This document shows, piece by piece, positions 44,263 through 51,723 of a DNA stretch of 64,000 nucleotides (positions within the stretch are counted from its first letter, which is position 1; the number at the start of each line of letters is the position of its first letter). This DNA is from Pseudomonas maumuensis (GTDB lineage: Bacteria > Pseudomonadota > Gammaproteobacteria > Pseudomonadales > Pseudomonadaceae), in the NCBI RefSeq assembly GCF_019139675.1, contig NZ_CP077077.1, positions 310,001-374,000 of the forward strand. Direction: 5' to 3'. The notes under the pieces are model-generated. The model was not told where the DNA came from. It was given only the letters and a program-made list of their open reading frames with translations, and did not search any database. A program made the position numbers and the translations under genes.

Positions 44263-45555
44263 TTATTGAGCCTGTACTTCTCTCAAATAAGCCGCCGGCT
44301 CCGCCCCCAGATTGTTCAACAACCGCTGGCTGTACCAATCAATAAAATTCACCACCCCAAACTCATAAGTCTTCGAATACGGCCCCGGCTGGTAAGCCGT
44401 TGAATTTATCCCCCGCTGGTTCTCCTCCGCCAACCGCCGATCCTGGTCATTGGTGGCATCCCACACCTTGCGCATCTCTTCAGGGTTGTAGTCCACCCCC
44501 TCCACCGCATCCTTGTGCACCAGCCACTTGGTGGTGACCATGGTCTCCTGGGCACTGATCGGCCACACGGTGAACACGATCATATGGTCGCCCATGCAGT
44601 GGTTCCACGAATGCGGCAGGTGCAGGATGCGCATCGAGCCGAGGTCCGGGTTCTTGATGCGCCCCATCAGCTTCTTGCACGCCACCTTGCCGTCCATGGT
44701 CATCGACACGGTGCCCTTGAGCAGCGGCATGCGCACGATGCGGTTACGCAGGCCGTGGCTTTTGTGCAGGTAAGGGATCTTCTCGGCTTCCCAGGCGGCG
44801 GCGGAGGCGGCGACGTGGTCCTTGAATTCCTGGCTGGCGCGGGGGTCGTTGGTGTCGTCCCATTCCAGCAGGGTCTTCAGCAATTCTGGGTGCGAGCCGT
44901 TGCAGTGGTAGCACTCGCGGTTGTTCTCCAGTACCAGTTTCCAGTTGGCCTTTTCCATCAAGGTGGTCTGCACCGCCACCTTGGTGTTTTCCATGTCGTA
45001 CGGTTCCATGTAGTGGTCGAGCGTGGCGAGGAACTCGTCGATGGCCGGTGGATTCTCGGCCAGGCTGATGAAGATGTAGCCCCCGGCCACCTTCACGTTC
45101 ACCGGTTTCAGGCCGTAGTCCTTCATGTCGAAGTCGGCGCCCATCTCGGTGCCGGCGAACAACAGGCGGCCATCGAGTTCGTAAGTCCACTGGTGGTAAT
45201 GGCAGACCAGCTTGGCCACCTTGCCTTTGTCGCTCACGCACAGCCGCGAGCCGCGGTGGCGGCAGACGTTGTGGAAGGCATGCACTTTACCTTCGGCACC
45301 GCGTATCACGATGATCGGGTTCTTGCCGATCTGCAGGGTGATGTAGTTGCCCTTGGTCGGGATCTCGCAAACCATGCCGGCGATCAGCCACTCCTTGTGG
45401 AAGATCTCCTGCATGTCGATCTGGAACAGGCGCTCATCGCAGTAGAACGGTTGCGGCAGCGAGTAGGTGCGCTCGCGGGTCTGCAGCATCTCGGCGGTTG
45501 CCTTGCGTGCAGGTTCCAGTGGATCGCCCAGGCTCAGGGTTGCGGTGACGTCCAT
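44263..45555 (-). CDS. gbcA: Glycine betaine monooxygenase, Rieske oxygenase subunit
   Basis: This 430-residue enzyme hydroxylates and demethylates glycine betaine to dimethylglycine and formaldehyde. Rieske 2Fe-2S ligands are C98, H100, C118 and H121 (CRHRGSRL and CHYHQW). The mononuclear iron His pair lies in NNRECYHCNGSHPE (H217, H222). Length and the SFD-like DGRLLFAG segment match the choline monooxygenase-like family. GAGGA stands before the ATG. It is divergent from gbcB, its reductase. No strong terminator follows; a GC hairpin at 44206-44232 lacks T. Confidence 0.94.
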   Translation of the reverse strand: MDVTATLSLGDPLEPARKATAEMLQTRERTYSLPQPFYCDERLFQIDMQEIFHKEWLIAGMVCEIPTKGNYITLQIGKNPIIVIRGAEGKVHAFHNVCRHRGSRLCVSDKGKVAKLVCHYHQWTYELDGRLLFAGTEMGADFDMKDYGLKPVNVKVAGGYIFISLAENPPAIDEFLATLDHYMEPYDMENTKVAVQTTLMEKANWKLVLENNRECYHCNGSHPELLKTLLEWDDTNDPRASQEFKDHVAASAAAWEAEKIPYLHKSHGLRNRIVRMPLLKGTVSMTMDGKVACKKLMGRIKNPDLGSMRILHLPHSWNHCMGDHMIVFTVWPISAQETMVTTKWLVHKDAVEGVDYNPEEMRKVWDATNDQDRRLAEENQRGINSTAYQPGPYSKTYEFGVVNFIDWYSQRLLNNLGAEPAAYLREVQAQ

Positions 45556-45850
45556 CGTGTGGTCCTCGTGGCCGCGTGCGGCCGGCTGAAGTGGCTAATC
45601 GTTGTTGTAGTGCCGCAAGGCTGTCGTTGGATGAACAGCGTGTTGTTTTGCCGAGGAGTGTGCGTCCGGGCCGGGAAAGGACCATATCCACGGGCGACAT
45701 GGCCGCATCGAATTCCGACGCGCCAGCCCTTGTAGCGCGGGGCTGGTCGCGATAAGCACGCCGATGTCGCGGATGGGAATGTACGTAGACGGCGCTATGC
45801 GCATTATCGGAGCCATAAGAAAGGCCGACAGTCGGCTGCTGGAGATGAAC
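45556..45850. promoter_or_regulatory. Divergent gbcA-gbcB promoter region
   Basis: 295 bp separate the two start codons. GTCGCGAT at 45746 and GTCGCGGAT at 45766 are direct repeats 20 bp apart, the second within ATGTCGCGG. This resembles the ATGTCGTAA shared by the cbcX/sdaB and glyA upstream regions. In P. aeruginosa GbdR activates gbcA and gbcB from this gap, so the repeats are candidate half-sites. Inferred. Confidence 0.45.
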
Positions 45851-46951
45851 ATGTCCGATACCTTCCTCAATCCGGTTACCACCCAGACCTGGGCCAATGG
45901 CCGCCACATCGTGCGCTGCGTCAAGGTCATCCAGGAAACCTGGGACGTGCGCACCTTCTGCTTCATGGCCGACCAGCCGATCATGTTCTTCTTCAAGCCC
46001 GGGCAGTTCGTCACCCTGGAGCTGGAGATAGAAGGCAAGCCGGTGATGCGTTCGTACACCATATCCAGCTCACCATCGGTGCCTTACAGCTTCTCGATCA
46101 CCGTCAAGCGCGTACCGGGCGGGCTGGTCTCCAACTTCCTCCACGACACCATGCACGAAGGCGCTGAGCTGCCGGTGCATGGGCCGGTGGGGCTGTTCAA
46201 CGCCATCGACTTTCCGGCCGGCAAGACGCTGTACCTGTCCGGCGGCGTCGGCATCACCCCGGTGATGTCCATGGCCCGCTGGTTCTACGACACCAACGCC
46301 AATGTCGACATGGTGTTCGTACACAGCGCCCGCTCGCCGAAAGACATCATCTACCACCGCGAGCTGGAGCAGATGGCCTCGCGCATCCCCAACTTCAGCC
46401 TGCATATCATTTGCGAGAAGCATGGGCTGGGTGAGCCGTGGGCGGGTTATCGCGGCTACCTCAACCAGCGCCTGATGGAGCTGATCGCCCCGGACTACCT
46501 GGAACGCGTGATCTTCTGCTGTGGCCCCACGCCCTACATGAGCGCGGTCAAGCGCATGCTCGAGGCGGTCGGCTTCGACATGAAGAACTACCACGAGGAG
46601 TCGTTCGGCGCGACGCCGCCGGAGGCCAAGGCCGACGCGGTGGAGCATGCCGAAGCGGCTGCCGATGCACCGGAAGTGGATGTGGCCGACCTCAACCTGG
46701 TGGAGTTCGTCGGCAGCGACAAGAGCATCCGCGTGGCCCCGGGCGAGACCGTGCATGCGGCGGCGGCCAAGGTCGGGCTGATGATCCCCAAGGCCTGTGG
46801 CATGGGCATCTGCGGCACCTGCAAGGTACTCAAGCTGGGCGGCGAGGTGGAGATGGAGCACAACGGCGGGATCACCGAGGAGGACGAGGCCGAGGGCTAC
46901 ATCCTGTCATGCTGCAGCGTGCCGAAGGGGGATGTGCGGATCGAGTATTGA
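45851..46951 (+). CDS. gbcB: Glycine betaine monooxygenase, ferredoxin reductase subunit
   Basis: This 366-residue reductase has an FAD-binding domain with MRSYTISSSP (RxYS type), an NAD domain starting LYLSGGVGITPVMSMARWFY and ending IFCCGPTPYM, and a C-terminal plant-type 2Fe-2S ferredoxin with CGMGICGTCKVLKLGG and SCCS (C-X4-C-X2-C plus distal C). A spacer of about 30 Ala/Glu/Asp residues links the ferredoxin domain. It feeds electrons from NADH to GbcA. The start at 45851 has GGAG at 6 bp; an ATG 6 bp upstream is less well placed. Confidence 0.93.
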   Translation: MSDTFLNPVTTQTWANGRHIVRCVKVIQETWDVRTFCFMADQPIMFFFKPGQFVTLELEIEGKPVMRSYTISSSPSVPYSFSITVKRVPGGLVSNFLHDTMHEGAELPVHGPVGLFNAIDFPAGKTLYLSGGVGITPVMSMARWFYDTNANVDMVFVHSARSPKDIIYHRELEQMASRIPNFSLHIICEKHGLGEPWAGYRGYLNQRLMELIAPDYLERVIFCCGPTPYMSAVKRMLEAVGFDMKNYHEESFGATPPEAKADAVEHAEAAADAPEVDVADLNLVEFVGSDKSIRVAPGETVHAAAAKVGLMIPKACGMGICGTCKVLKLGGEVEMEHNGGITEEDEAEGYILSCCSVPKGDVRIEY

Positions 46952-46995
46952 TCTGCATTGGGGGGGCCGCAAAGCGGCCTTGGTTGCATGGGGCA

Positions 46996-47014
46996 CCTGA
47001 TATTTTTGGCAGTT
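46996..47014 (+). promoter_or_regulatory. Conserved Rhs leader, copy 3
   Basis: CCTGATATTTTTGGCAGTT differs from the two other leaders only at variable positions. It is 61 bp before the start codon of Rhs gene 4, against 59 bp for gene 2. No TGTGGATAA box is present at the expected distance, which falls in the gbcB end/hairpin region. Confidence 0.5.
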
Positions 47015-47074
47015 CCACTACCGCCGCAGCGCTGCCAATCTTCGGATGGCACTCTCGGCGAAGAACTGTGGACA

Positions 47075-47860
47075 ATGCCTACCTACTTGCTTGCCTGTGA
47101 CAAACGGTACACCCCCTTCGACGGCATTGGTTTTTCCGGTCGCGGCTATACCCCCTATGGGGCGTTAACGTCACTGACCAGCCCGATGACAGGTTTCTGT
47201 GGCCAGCCTCGTGACCCCCGGATGGATCGCTATCCGCTGGGCAATGGGCACCGTCGGTACAGTCCTGCCTTGATGCGGTTCCAAGAACCTGACGCGTTGA
47301 GTCCGTTCGACGAGGGCGGCATCAACGCGTACATGTATTGTGCGGGAGATCCGGTGAACCGGATTGATCCGACTGGGGGTTACTCTGCCTTGGTCTCGCA
47401 GATCATTCAGCGCTCCGGGACCATCGCATTGCATGCTGCCTCCCCGCTGGCATTGTTGTTGGGACCCGAGCCCAAGGGGACGTTGGCGGTGAACGCCACA
47501 CGGGTTGCCCTGGCTGGCTCCGCCACCAGTGTGGTGGCAGCAGGGTTGGGGTTGGCCGGGGTGGCGGCGGCAACCTATGTTGCCAATGCCGGGACTGCTC
47601 TGCTGGCAGCGGGAGCAGGGACTCGAATTGCCAAGGCGGTCTGGGAGAACCGAACGGAGCTCTGGCAGTATGTCAAGGACAGTGTCAGCACCAATGCAAG
47701 GGCAGTGCTGGGGCTGCGCAGAGAAAGTCCAGTCGGAGTAACTGGTGGAATTTCCAACGATCGTGTCTTCACAATTGACGACGAAGAGACTTTGCCGGCT
47801 GACGCTGCGAATGGCATCAGGGTTGGGTCTGATGCCATTAAGCCGGGTGTATGGACTTGA
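47075..47860 (+). CDS. Orphan Rhs-core protein 4, 3' end altered by an IS481 insertion
   Basis: The 261-residue product has a start MPTYLLACDKRYTPFDGIGF, then GYTPYGALT, GFCGQPRD, YPLGNGHRRYSPALMRF, DEGGINAYMYCAGDPVNRID and a C-terminal tail rich in Ala/Gly/Val helices (LAVNATRVALAGSATSVVAA and AAATYVANAGTALLAAGAGT) that could insert in a membrane. Its last residues and stop come from the left end of the IS element starting at 47848. Joining the flanks without the IS and one GCCGGG copy gives a frame ending at the TGA at 49143, about ten residues longer. The codon use is GC-rich, unlike Rhs genes 2 and 3. Confidence 0.7.
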   Translation: MPTYLLACDKRYTPFDGIGFSGRGYTPYGALTSLTSPMTGFCGQPRDPRMDRYPLGNGHRRYSPALMRFQEPDALSPFDEGGINAYMYCAGDPVNRIDPTGGYSALVSQIIQRSGTIALHAASPLALLLGPEPKGTLAVNATRVALAGSATSVVAAGLGLAGVAAATYVANAGTALLAAGAGTRIAKAVWENRTELWQYVKDSVSTNARAVLGLRRESPVGVTGGISNDRVFTIDDEETLPADAANGIRVGSDAIKPGVWT

Positions 47861-49108
47861 GACATCGCTGACACATGTGCGGGGACATGGTGGACACATT
47901 ATCGCTTACCGTCGGGGTTGTTGAAGTCGATGGTTCGCAGCTTGTGCTGGCAGAAGTAAACATCAAAATGGTCAGGCCCTTGATCGCTGCGGCGGAGCGC
48001 CAACACATAGCCTGCTAGCGCCTTGGCTATCCGAAATGAGCGTTTCTTGAAGCGGAACTGACTGCTGTAGGGTTTCACCAAAATATCATCGGGACCGTAT
48101 TCAACGGGCGGTAGACGGCTTGGGAAAGCCCGCCTGCTCATCTGGTAGCGATCTGCCGGTACTTTGTAGCCCAACTGCTGATGAGGACGCTTGTAGTTGT
48201 AAATGCCCCGCCAGAGGTCGAAAGCTTCTTGCGCTTCTCGCAGATCCCGAAAACTGCGCCCGGTTAGTACCTCGGCCTTGAGCGTCCGGTGGAATCGCTC
48301 ATCCTTGCCATTGGTTTGTGGGTGGCCTGGCCTGCTGAAAGTCAGTCGAATTCCCAGACGAACCAGCCAGATACCTAGCGGTGTGAGTTCTCCGGGATTT
48401 CTTGGCGCCCCCCAGGGCGAGCCATTATCCGCGTTGATCTGCACGGGCAGTCCATACCGGCTGAACAGATCGGTCAGGTGCTCCATGACCAACCCTGTGC
48501 GCTGATGTGTGCAGGCCTGTATCACAAGGTTAAAGCGTGAGTGGTCATCAATCAGCGTCAGCGGATAACAAGGTCCCTGAGCCGTTTGGAAGAAACCTTT
48601 AAAATCGATCTGCCACAGATCATTCGGGGCTTCGCGCTCAAAGCGTGTCCATGGTTTAGCCGCCTCGGAGGCCTCCGCGGTGATCAATCCATGCCGATGC
48701 AGGACATTGGTTACGGTACTGGCACAGATGCGCTGATCAAGCAGGTGACTGATCTTTCGGCCACCCCACGTGGAGTGCTCCTTACGGATGGCAATCACTT
48801 CCTCTTCTAGCCCAGGCTGAGTCTTGCGAGGGCTGACGGCTGGCTTTCGAGAGCGCTCCTTCAAGCCGAGCAAGCCCTCCTGTCGAAATCGATTGAGCCA
48901 TTTGTAACCCGTCTGAGGGCTAATGCCGAACCGGCGGCATAGCTCCCTCATATTGGCGCCCGGGTGATTGGCCAGGCTAACGAACTCTTCTCTTAAGCTC
49001 ATGGCATCTCTCGCGTTCCAAGGCATGGTCGTATTCCCGGCAGATTGCTTGCCGAAAAGTGTCAACCATGTCTCCGCACACGTGTCCACCATGTGTCCGG
49101 TCCATACA
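47848..49108 (-). mobile_element. IS481-family insertion sequence with target duplication
   Basis: The ends are TGTATGGAC...GACAC and its inverted counterpart. Similarity between the ends extends about 60 bp, including repeated GACAC/GACATGG blocks. GCCGGG occurs directly outside both ends (47842-47847 and 49109-49114), a 6-bp target duplication. The 1,261-bp element carries one transposase gene on the minus strand and disrupts the end of Rhs gene 4. Intact ends, duplication and frame suggest a recent insertion. Confidence 0.88.
47899..49026 (-). CDS. IS481-family transposase
   Basis: This 375-residue transposase has an N-terminal HTH (MRELCRRFGISPQTGYKWLN) followed by the integrase core. 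The DDE residues are in LWQIDFKGFF, VQINADNGSPWG and KDERFHRTLKAEV, with HPQTNGKDERFHR typical of IS481. The C-terminal Mu-type segment YKRPHQQLGYKVPADRY is present. The frame is intact. The start at 49026 gives the usual length for the family; an upstream in-frame ATG at 49092 lies within the terminal repeat. Confidence 0.9.
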   Translation of the reverse strand: MPWNARDAMSLREEFVSLANHPGANMRELCRRFGISPQTGYKWLNRFRQEGLLGLKERSRKPAVSPRKTQPGLEEEVIAIRKEHSTWGGRKISHLLDQRICASTVTNVLHRHGLITAEASEAAKPWTRFEREAPNDLWQIDFKGFFQTAQGPCYPLTLIDDHSRFNLVIQACTHQRTGLVMEHLTDLFSRYGLPVQINADNGSPWGAPRNPGELTPLGIWLVRLGIRLTFSRPGHPQTNGKDERFHRTLKAEVLTGRSFRDLREAQEAFDLWRGIYNYKRPHQQLGYKVPADRYQMSRRAFPSRLPPVEYGPDDILVKPYSSQFRFKKRSFRIAKALAGYVLALRRSDQGPDHFDVYFCQHKLRTIDFNNPDGKR

Positions 49109-49122
49109 GCCGGGGCAAAGTA

Positions 49123-49145
49123 CTAGCGGGCTTGCCCCGCGATGA
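49123..49145. repeat. Single REP unit
   Basis: CTAGCGGGCTTGCCCCGCGATGA lies between the IS481 right flank and the chemoreceptor gene. It overlaps the reconstructed original 3' end of Rhs gene 4. Confidence 0.65.
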
Positions 49146-49154
49146 CTGTGAAGG

Positions 49155-50780
49155 TCAGGTACGGAATCGCGCCACCAAACCGTTCAAATCCACCGCCAGA
49201 CGCGACAGTTCGGCACTCGCCGCGCTGGTCTGATGTGCCCCGGTAGCGCTCTGCACCGACAGGTCGTTGATGTTCACCAGGTTGCGGTCCACCTCGCGGG
49301 CCACCTGGGCCTGCTCCTCGGCGGCACTGGCGATCACCAGGTTGCGCTCGTTGATCTGCGCCACCGCGCCGGCGATGGTGTCTAGCGCCAGGCCTGCGCC
49401 ACGGGCGATGTTCAGGGTCGATTCGGCGCGCTCGGTGCTGGTGCGCATCGAGTCCACCGCCTGCTCGGTACCGCCCTGGATGCTGCCGATCATCCGTTCG
49501 ATCTCGCTGGTGGACTGCTGGGTGCGGTGGGCCAGGGCGCGCACCTCGTCGGCGACCACGGCAAAACCACGGCCCGCCTCGCCGGCCCGGGCGGCCTCGA
49601 TGGCGGCGTTGAGCGCCAGCAGGTTGGTCTGATCGGCCAGGCCACGGATCACATCGAGCACTTTGCCGATATCGCGCGACTGCTCGGCCAGGTGCGCGAT
49701 CAGCTTGGCGGTGGCCTGCACATCGCCGCTCATGCGCTCGATGGCGCCCACGGTCTCCAGTACCAGGTCGCGGCCATCGCCAGCCGAACGGCTGGCTTCG
49801 CTGGAGGCTTCCGAAGTGCTGACCGCATTGCGTGCCACTTCTTCGACGGCACTGGTCATTTCGGTGACGGCGGTGGCGGCCTGTTCGATCTCGTTGTTCT
49901 GCTGCTGCAGGCCACGGGCGCTTTCGTCGGTGACGCTGTTCAGCTCTTCGGCGGCGGAGGCCAGCTGGGTGGCGGAGCCGGCGATCAGTTGCAGGGTGTC
50001 GCGCAGCTTGTCCTGCATCTTGGCCATGGCTTGGAGCAGGCGCGCGGCCTCATCGGTGCCGTCGGTGTGGATGCTGTGGGTCAGGTCGCCTTCGGCAATC
50101 TGCTCGGCGGCCTTGAGCGCCTCGTCGATGGGCTTGACGATGCTGCGGGTGAGCAGGAAGGCGAACAGCAAGGTCAGCACCGTGGCCGCAACCAACAGGC
50201 TGATGACCAGGGCGAAGGCGCCGCTGTACTGGTCGGCCGCCTGGGCATTGGTGGCGCTGGTCTGGTCGGTGTTGATGCGTACCAGCGCGTCCATGATCTT
50301 GTTGATCTGCTCGGAGTTCTCCAGCAGGTCGCGGTTGAGCAGGTCACGCAGGGCATCGAGGTCACCGGCCTGGCTCAGGCTGCGCATGCGCGCCTCGAGC
50401 TGGCGGTACTGGTTGAGCAGCACGCCGTACTGGTCGAAAGCGGCCTTCTCGTCGGCGGCGGTCACCAGCGGCTCGTAGGCGCGGCGGGCCTTGTCGATCT
50501 GCGCGTTACGCTCGTCCAGCAGGCGCAGGGTGTCTTGCTGGGTGGCCGGCTCGCGGTTGAGCAGCAGGCGATAGGAGAGGGTGCGCAGACGCAGGTTCAG
50601 CGCGGTCAGCTCGTCGAGGGTCTTGATGCTGGGCACGCTCACTTGCTCGATGGTCACGCCGGCCTGGCGGATGTTGCCCATCTGGATCAGCGAGAAGATA
50701 CCCAGGCCGAGCATCAGCACGCCGATCACGGCGAAACCGAGCAACGCGCGGGGCGCGATATTCATATTGCGTAGGGACAT
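49155..50780 (-). CDS. Methyl-accepting chemotaxis protein with four-helix-bundle sensor
   Basis: This 541-residue chemoreceptor has TM1 at about 11-31 ([20 protein letters not shown]), a periplasmic helical domain of about 155 residues (4HB_MCP type), TM2 ([20 protein letters not shown]), HAMP starting [20 protein letters not shown], and the signalling tip [20 protein letters not shown] then [15 protein letters not shown]. No CheR-binding pentapeptide is present. I start at [11 protein letters not shown], the usual family beginning, though the frame is open 60 bp upstream; no start has a strong ribosome binding site. Its ligand is unknown, but its place beside gbcAB makes a nutrient amine conceivable. 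Confidence 0.88.
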   Translation of the reverse strand: MSLRNMNIAPRALLGFAVIGVLMLGLGIFSLIQMGNIRQAGVTIEQVSVPSIKTLDELTALNLRLRTLSYRLLLNREPATQQDTLRLLDERNAQIDKARRAYEPLVTAADEKAAFDQYGVLLNQYRQLEARMRSLSQAGDLDALRDLLNRDLLENSEQINKIMDALVRINTDQTSATNAQAADQYSGAFALVISLLVAATVLTLLFAFLLTRSIVKPIDEALKAAEQIAEGDLTHSIHTDGTDEAARLLQAMAKMQDKLRDTLQLIAGSATQLASAAEELNSVTDESARGLQQQNNEIEQAATAVTEMTSAVEEVARNAVSTSEASSEASRSAGDGRDLVLETVGAIERMSGDVQATAKLIAHLAEQSRDIGKVLDVIRGLADQTNLLALNAAIEAARAGEAGRGFAVVADEVRALAHRTQQSTSEIERMIGSIQGGTEQAVDSMRTSTERAESTLNIARGAGLALDTIAGAVAQINERNLVIASAAEEQAQVAREVDRNLVNINDLSVQSATGAHQTSAASAELSRLAVDLNGLVARFRT

Positions 50781-51056
50781 GGAGGCGGTTTCCAAGGCAG
50801 AGGAGGTGCCGCGATCCATGCGACGGAAGAAGACCTGCATGCCTATCGGTCGTGACCGGACAGTCTTGAGGGTGAACTGACGAAATTGTGAGGCAGCTAA
50901 CGATTTTCCTGACCAGTGGTTGATCCAGGTCGGAACAAGGACGGCGATCCTGGGTCAACCTGAACCCGGCAAACACCCTTTGAATCCGATATTTAATGGC
51001 GGGGGCGGCGGTTTTTCCTTATCGTGTGCGCCCTTTGCAACAACCGAGATAGACGC

Positions 51057-51287
51057 ATGTTGGAAACTTCCCTGAATCAACTCGAGCAACTGGTCAGCGA
51101 CCTGATGCACAAGAACGCGCAGCTGGCCGAACAGAACGCCAGCCTCAGCCAGGAACTGGCCCAAGCCAAGGAAGAGAACGACAGCCTGCAGTTGTCGCTG
51201 ATGGAACAGGAAGAGAAGCACGGTGCTACCGCCGCGCGCATCCAGGCCTTGGTCGAGCGCGCCAGCGCAGGTGTCGTGAACGCATGA
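51057..51287 (+). CDS. TIGR02449-family coiled-coil protein
   Basis: This 76-residue protein, [20 protein letters not shown] then [20 protein letters not shown], is an almost continuous coiled coil with Leu/Asn heptads. It matches the short TIGR02449/ZapB-like proteins that usually precede zapA. The stop overlaps the zapA start as ATGA. Such a pair is expected at the 6S RNA/ygfB locus; here it sits between two chemoreceptor genes, so it may be a second copy. Function is inferred as a ZapA partner. Confidence 0.7.
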   Translation: MLETSLNQLEQLVSDLMHKNAQLAEQNASLSQELAQAKEENDSLQLSLMEQEEKHGATAARIQALVERASAGVVNA

Positions 51288-51586
51288 GACTGCAAGCGCA
51301 GCCGATCAATGTCGTGTCCATCCTGGGCAACGACTATTCGCTGAAGGCCCCCGAGGGTCAGGAAGAAACCCTGAATCAGGCCGTGCGCATGCTCAATGTC
51401 GCTTTGGCCGAGACCAAGCGCAGCTTCCCGACCTTGATCGGCGACAAGCTGCTGGTGCTGGCCGCTCTGAACCTGTGCTCCAGGCAGATCGAACTGCAGC
51501 GCGAGCACGACCGCACCCTCGAGCGCACCCAGGCGCAGATCGACGCCACGGTCGATGCCATCAGCAGGGCCGTCTCCGACGTCTGA
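51284..51586 (+). CDS. zapA: ZapA-like cell division protein
   Basis: This 100-residue protein has the ZapA pattern. An N-terminal domain with [20 protein letters not shown] and [19 protein letters not shown] is followed by a C-terminal coiled coil ([20 protein letters not shown]). ZapA tetramers bundle FtsZ filaments. It is coupled to the TIGR02449 gene by a 4-bp overlap. No 6S RNA gene follows; only 137 bp separate it from the next chemoreceptor gene. Whether this is the main zapA or a paralogue needs the rest of the genome. Confidence 0.8.
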   Translation: MRLQAQPINVVSILGNDYSLKAPEGQEETLNQAVRMLNVALAETKRSFPTLIGDKLLVLAALNLCSRQIELQREHDRTLERTQAQIDATVDAISRAVSDV

Positions 51587-51593
51587 CGGATGT

Positions 51594-51640
51594 CATCGCC
51601 GGGGCTTCGTGGGAGAGGGCTTGTCCGGCGACGGGGGTGT
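51594..51640. repeat. Degenerate REP-like dyad
   Basis: TCGCCGG and CCGGCGA, spaced by GGCTTCGTGGGAGAGGGCTTGT, lie just after zapA. They resemble a decayed REP pair and could serve as a transcript end. Confidence 0.5.
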
Positions 51641-51677
51641 CCAGCCTGTCGCAGATCACTGGAATAACTGGATACTT

Positions 51678-51691
51678 AAGTGTATACACTT
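51678..51691. promoter_or_regulatory. Perfect 14-bp palindrome upstream of the chemoreceptor gene
   Basis: AAGTGTATACACTT is self-complementary and lies 32 bp before the start codon of the dCache chemoreceptor gene. The core TGTATACA is typical of GntR-family operators. A repressor site is likely; the regulator is not in this window. Confidence 0.5.
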
Positions 51692-51723
51692 CCCGAAAAA
51701 CAATAATTATCGGGGAGTGGCAC

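Noticed and set aside
40317..47860. Complete Rhs toxin-immunity system
   Set aside because: No YD-repeat shell, PAAR/VgrG partner, signal or downstream immunity gene; only short core-plus-tail genes are present.
51587..51723. 6S RNA gene downstream of zapA
   Set aside because: Only 137 bp are available, less than the usual length of about 180 nt, and the sequence holds a REP-like dyad and a palindrome instead.
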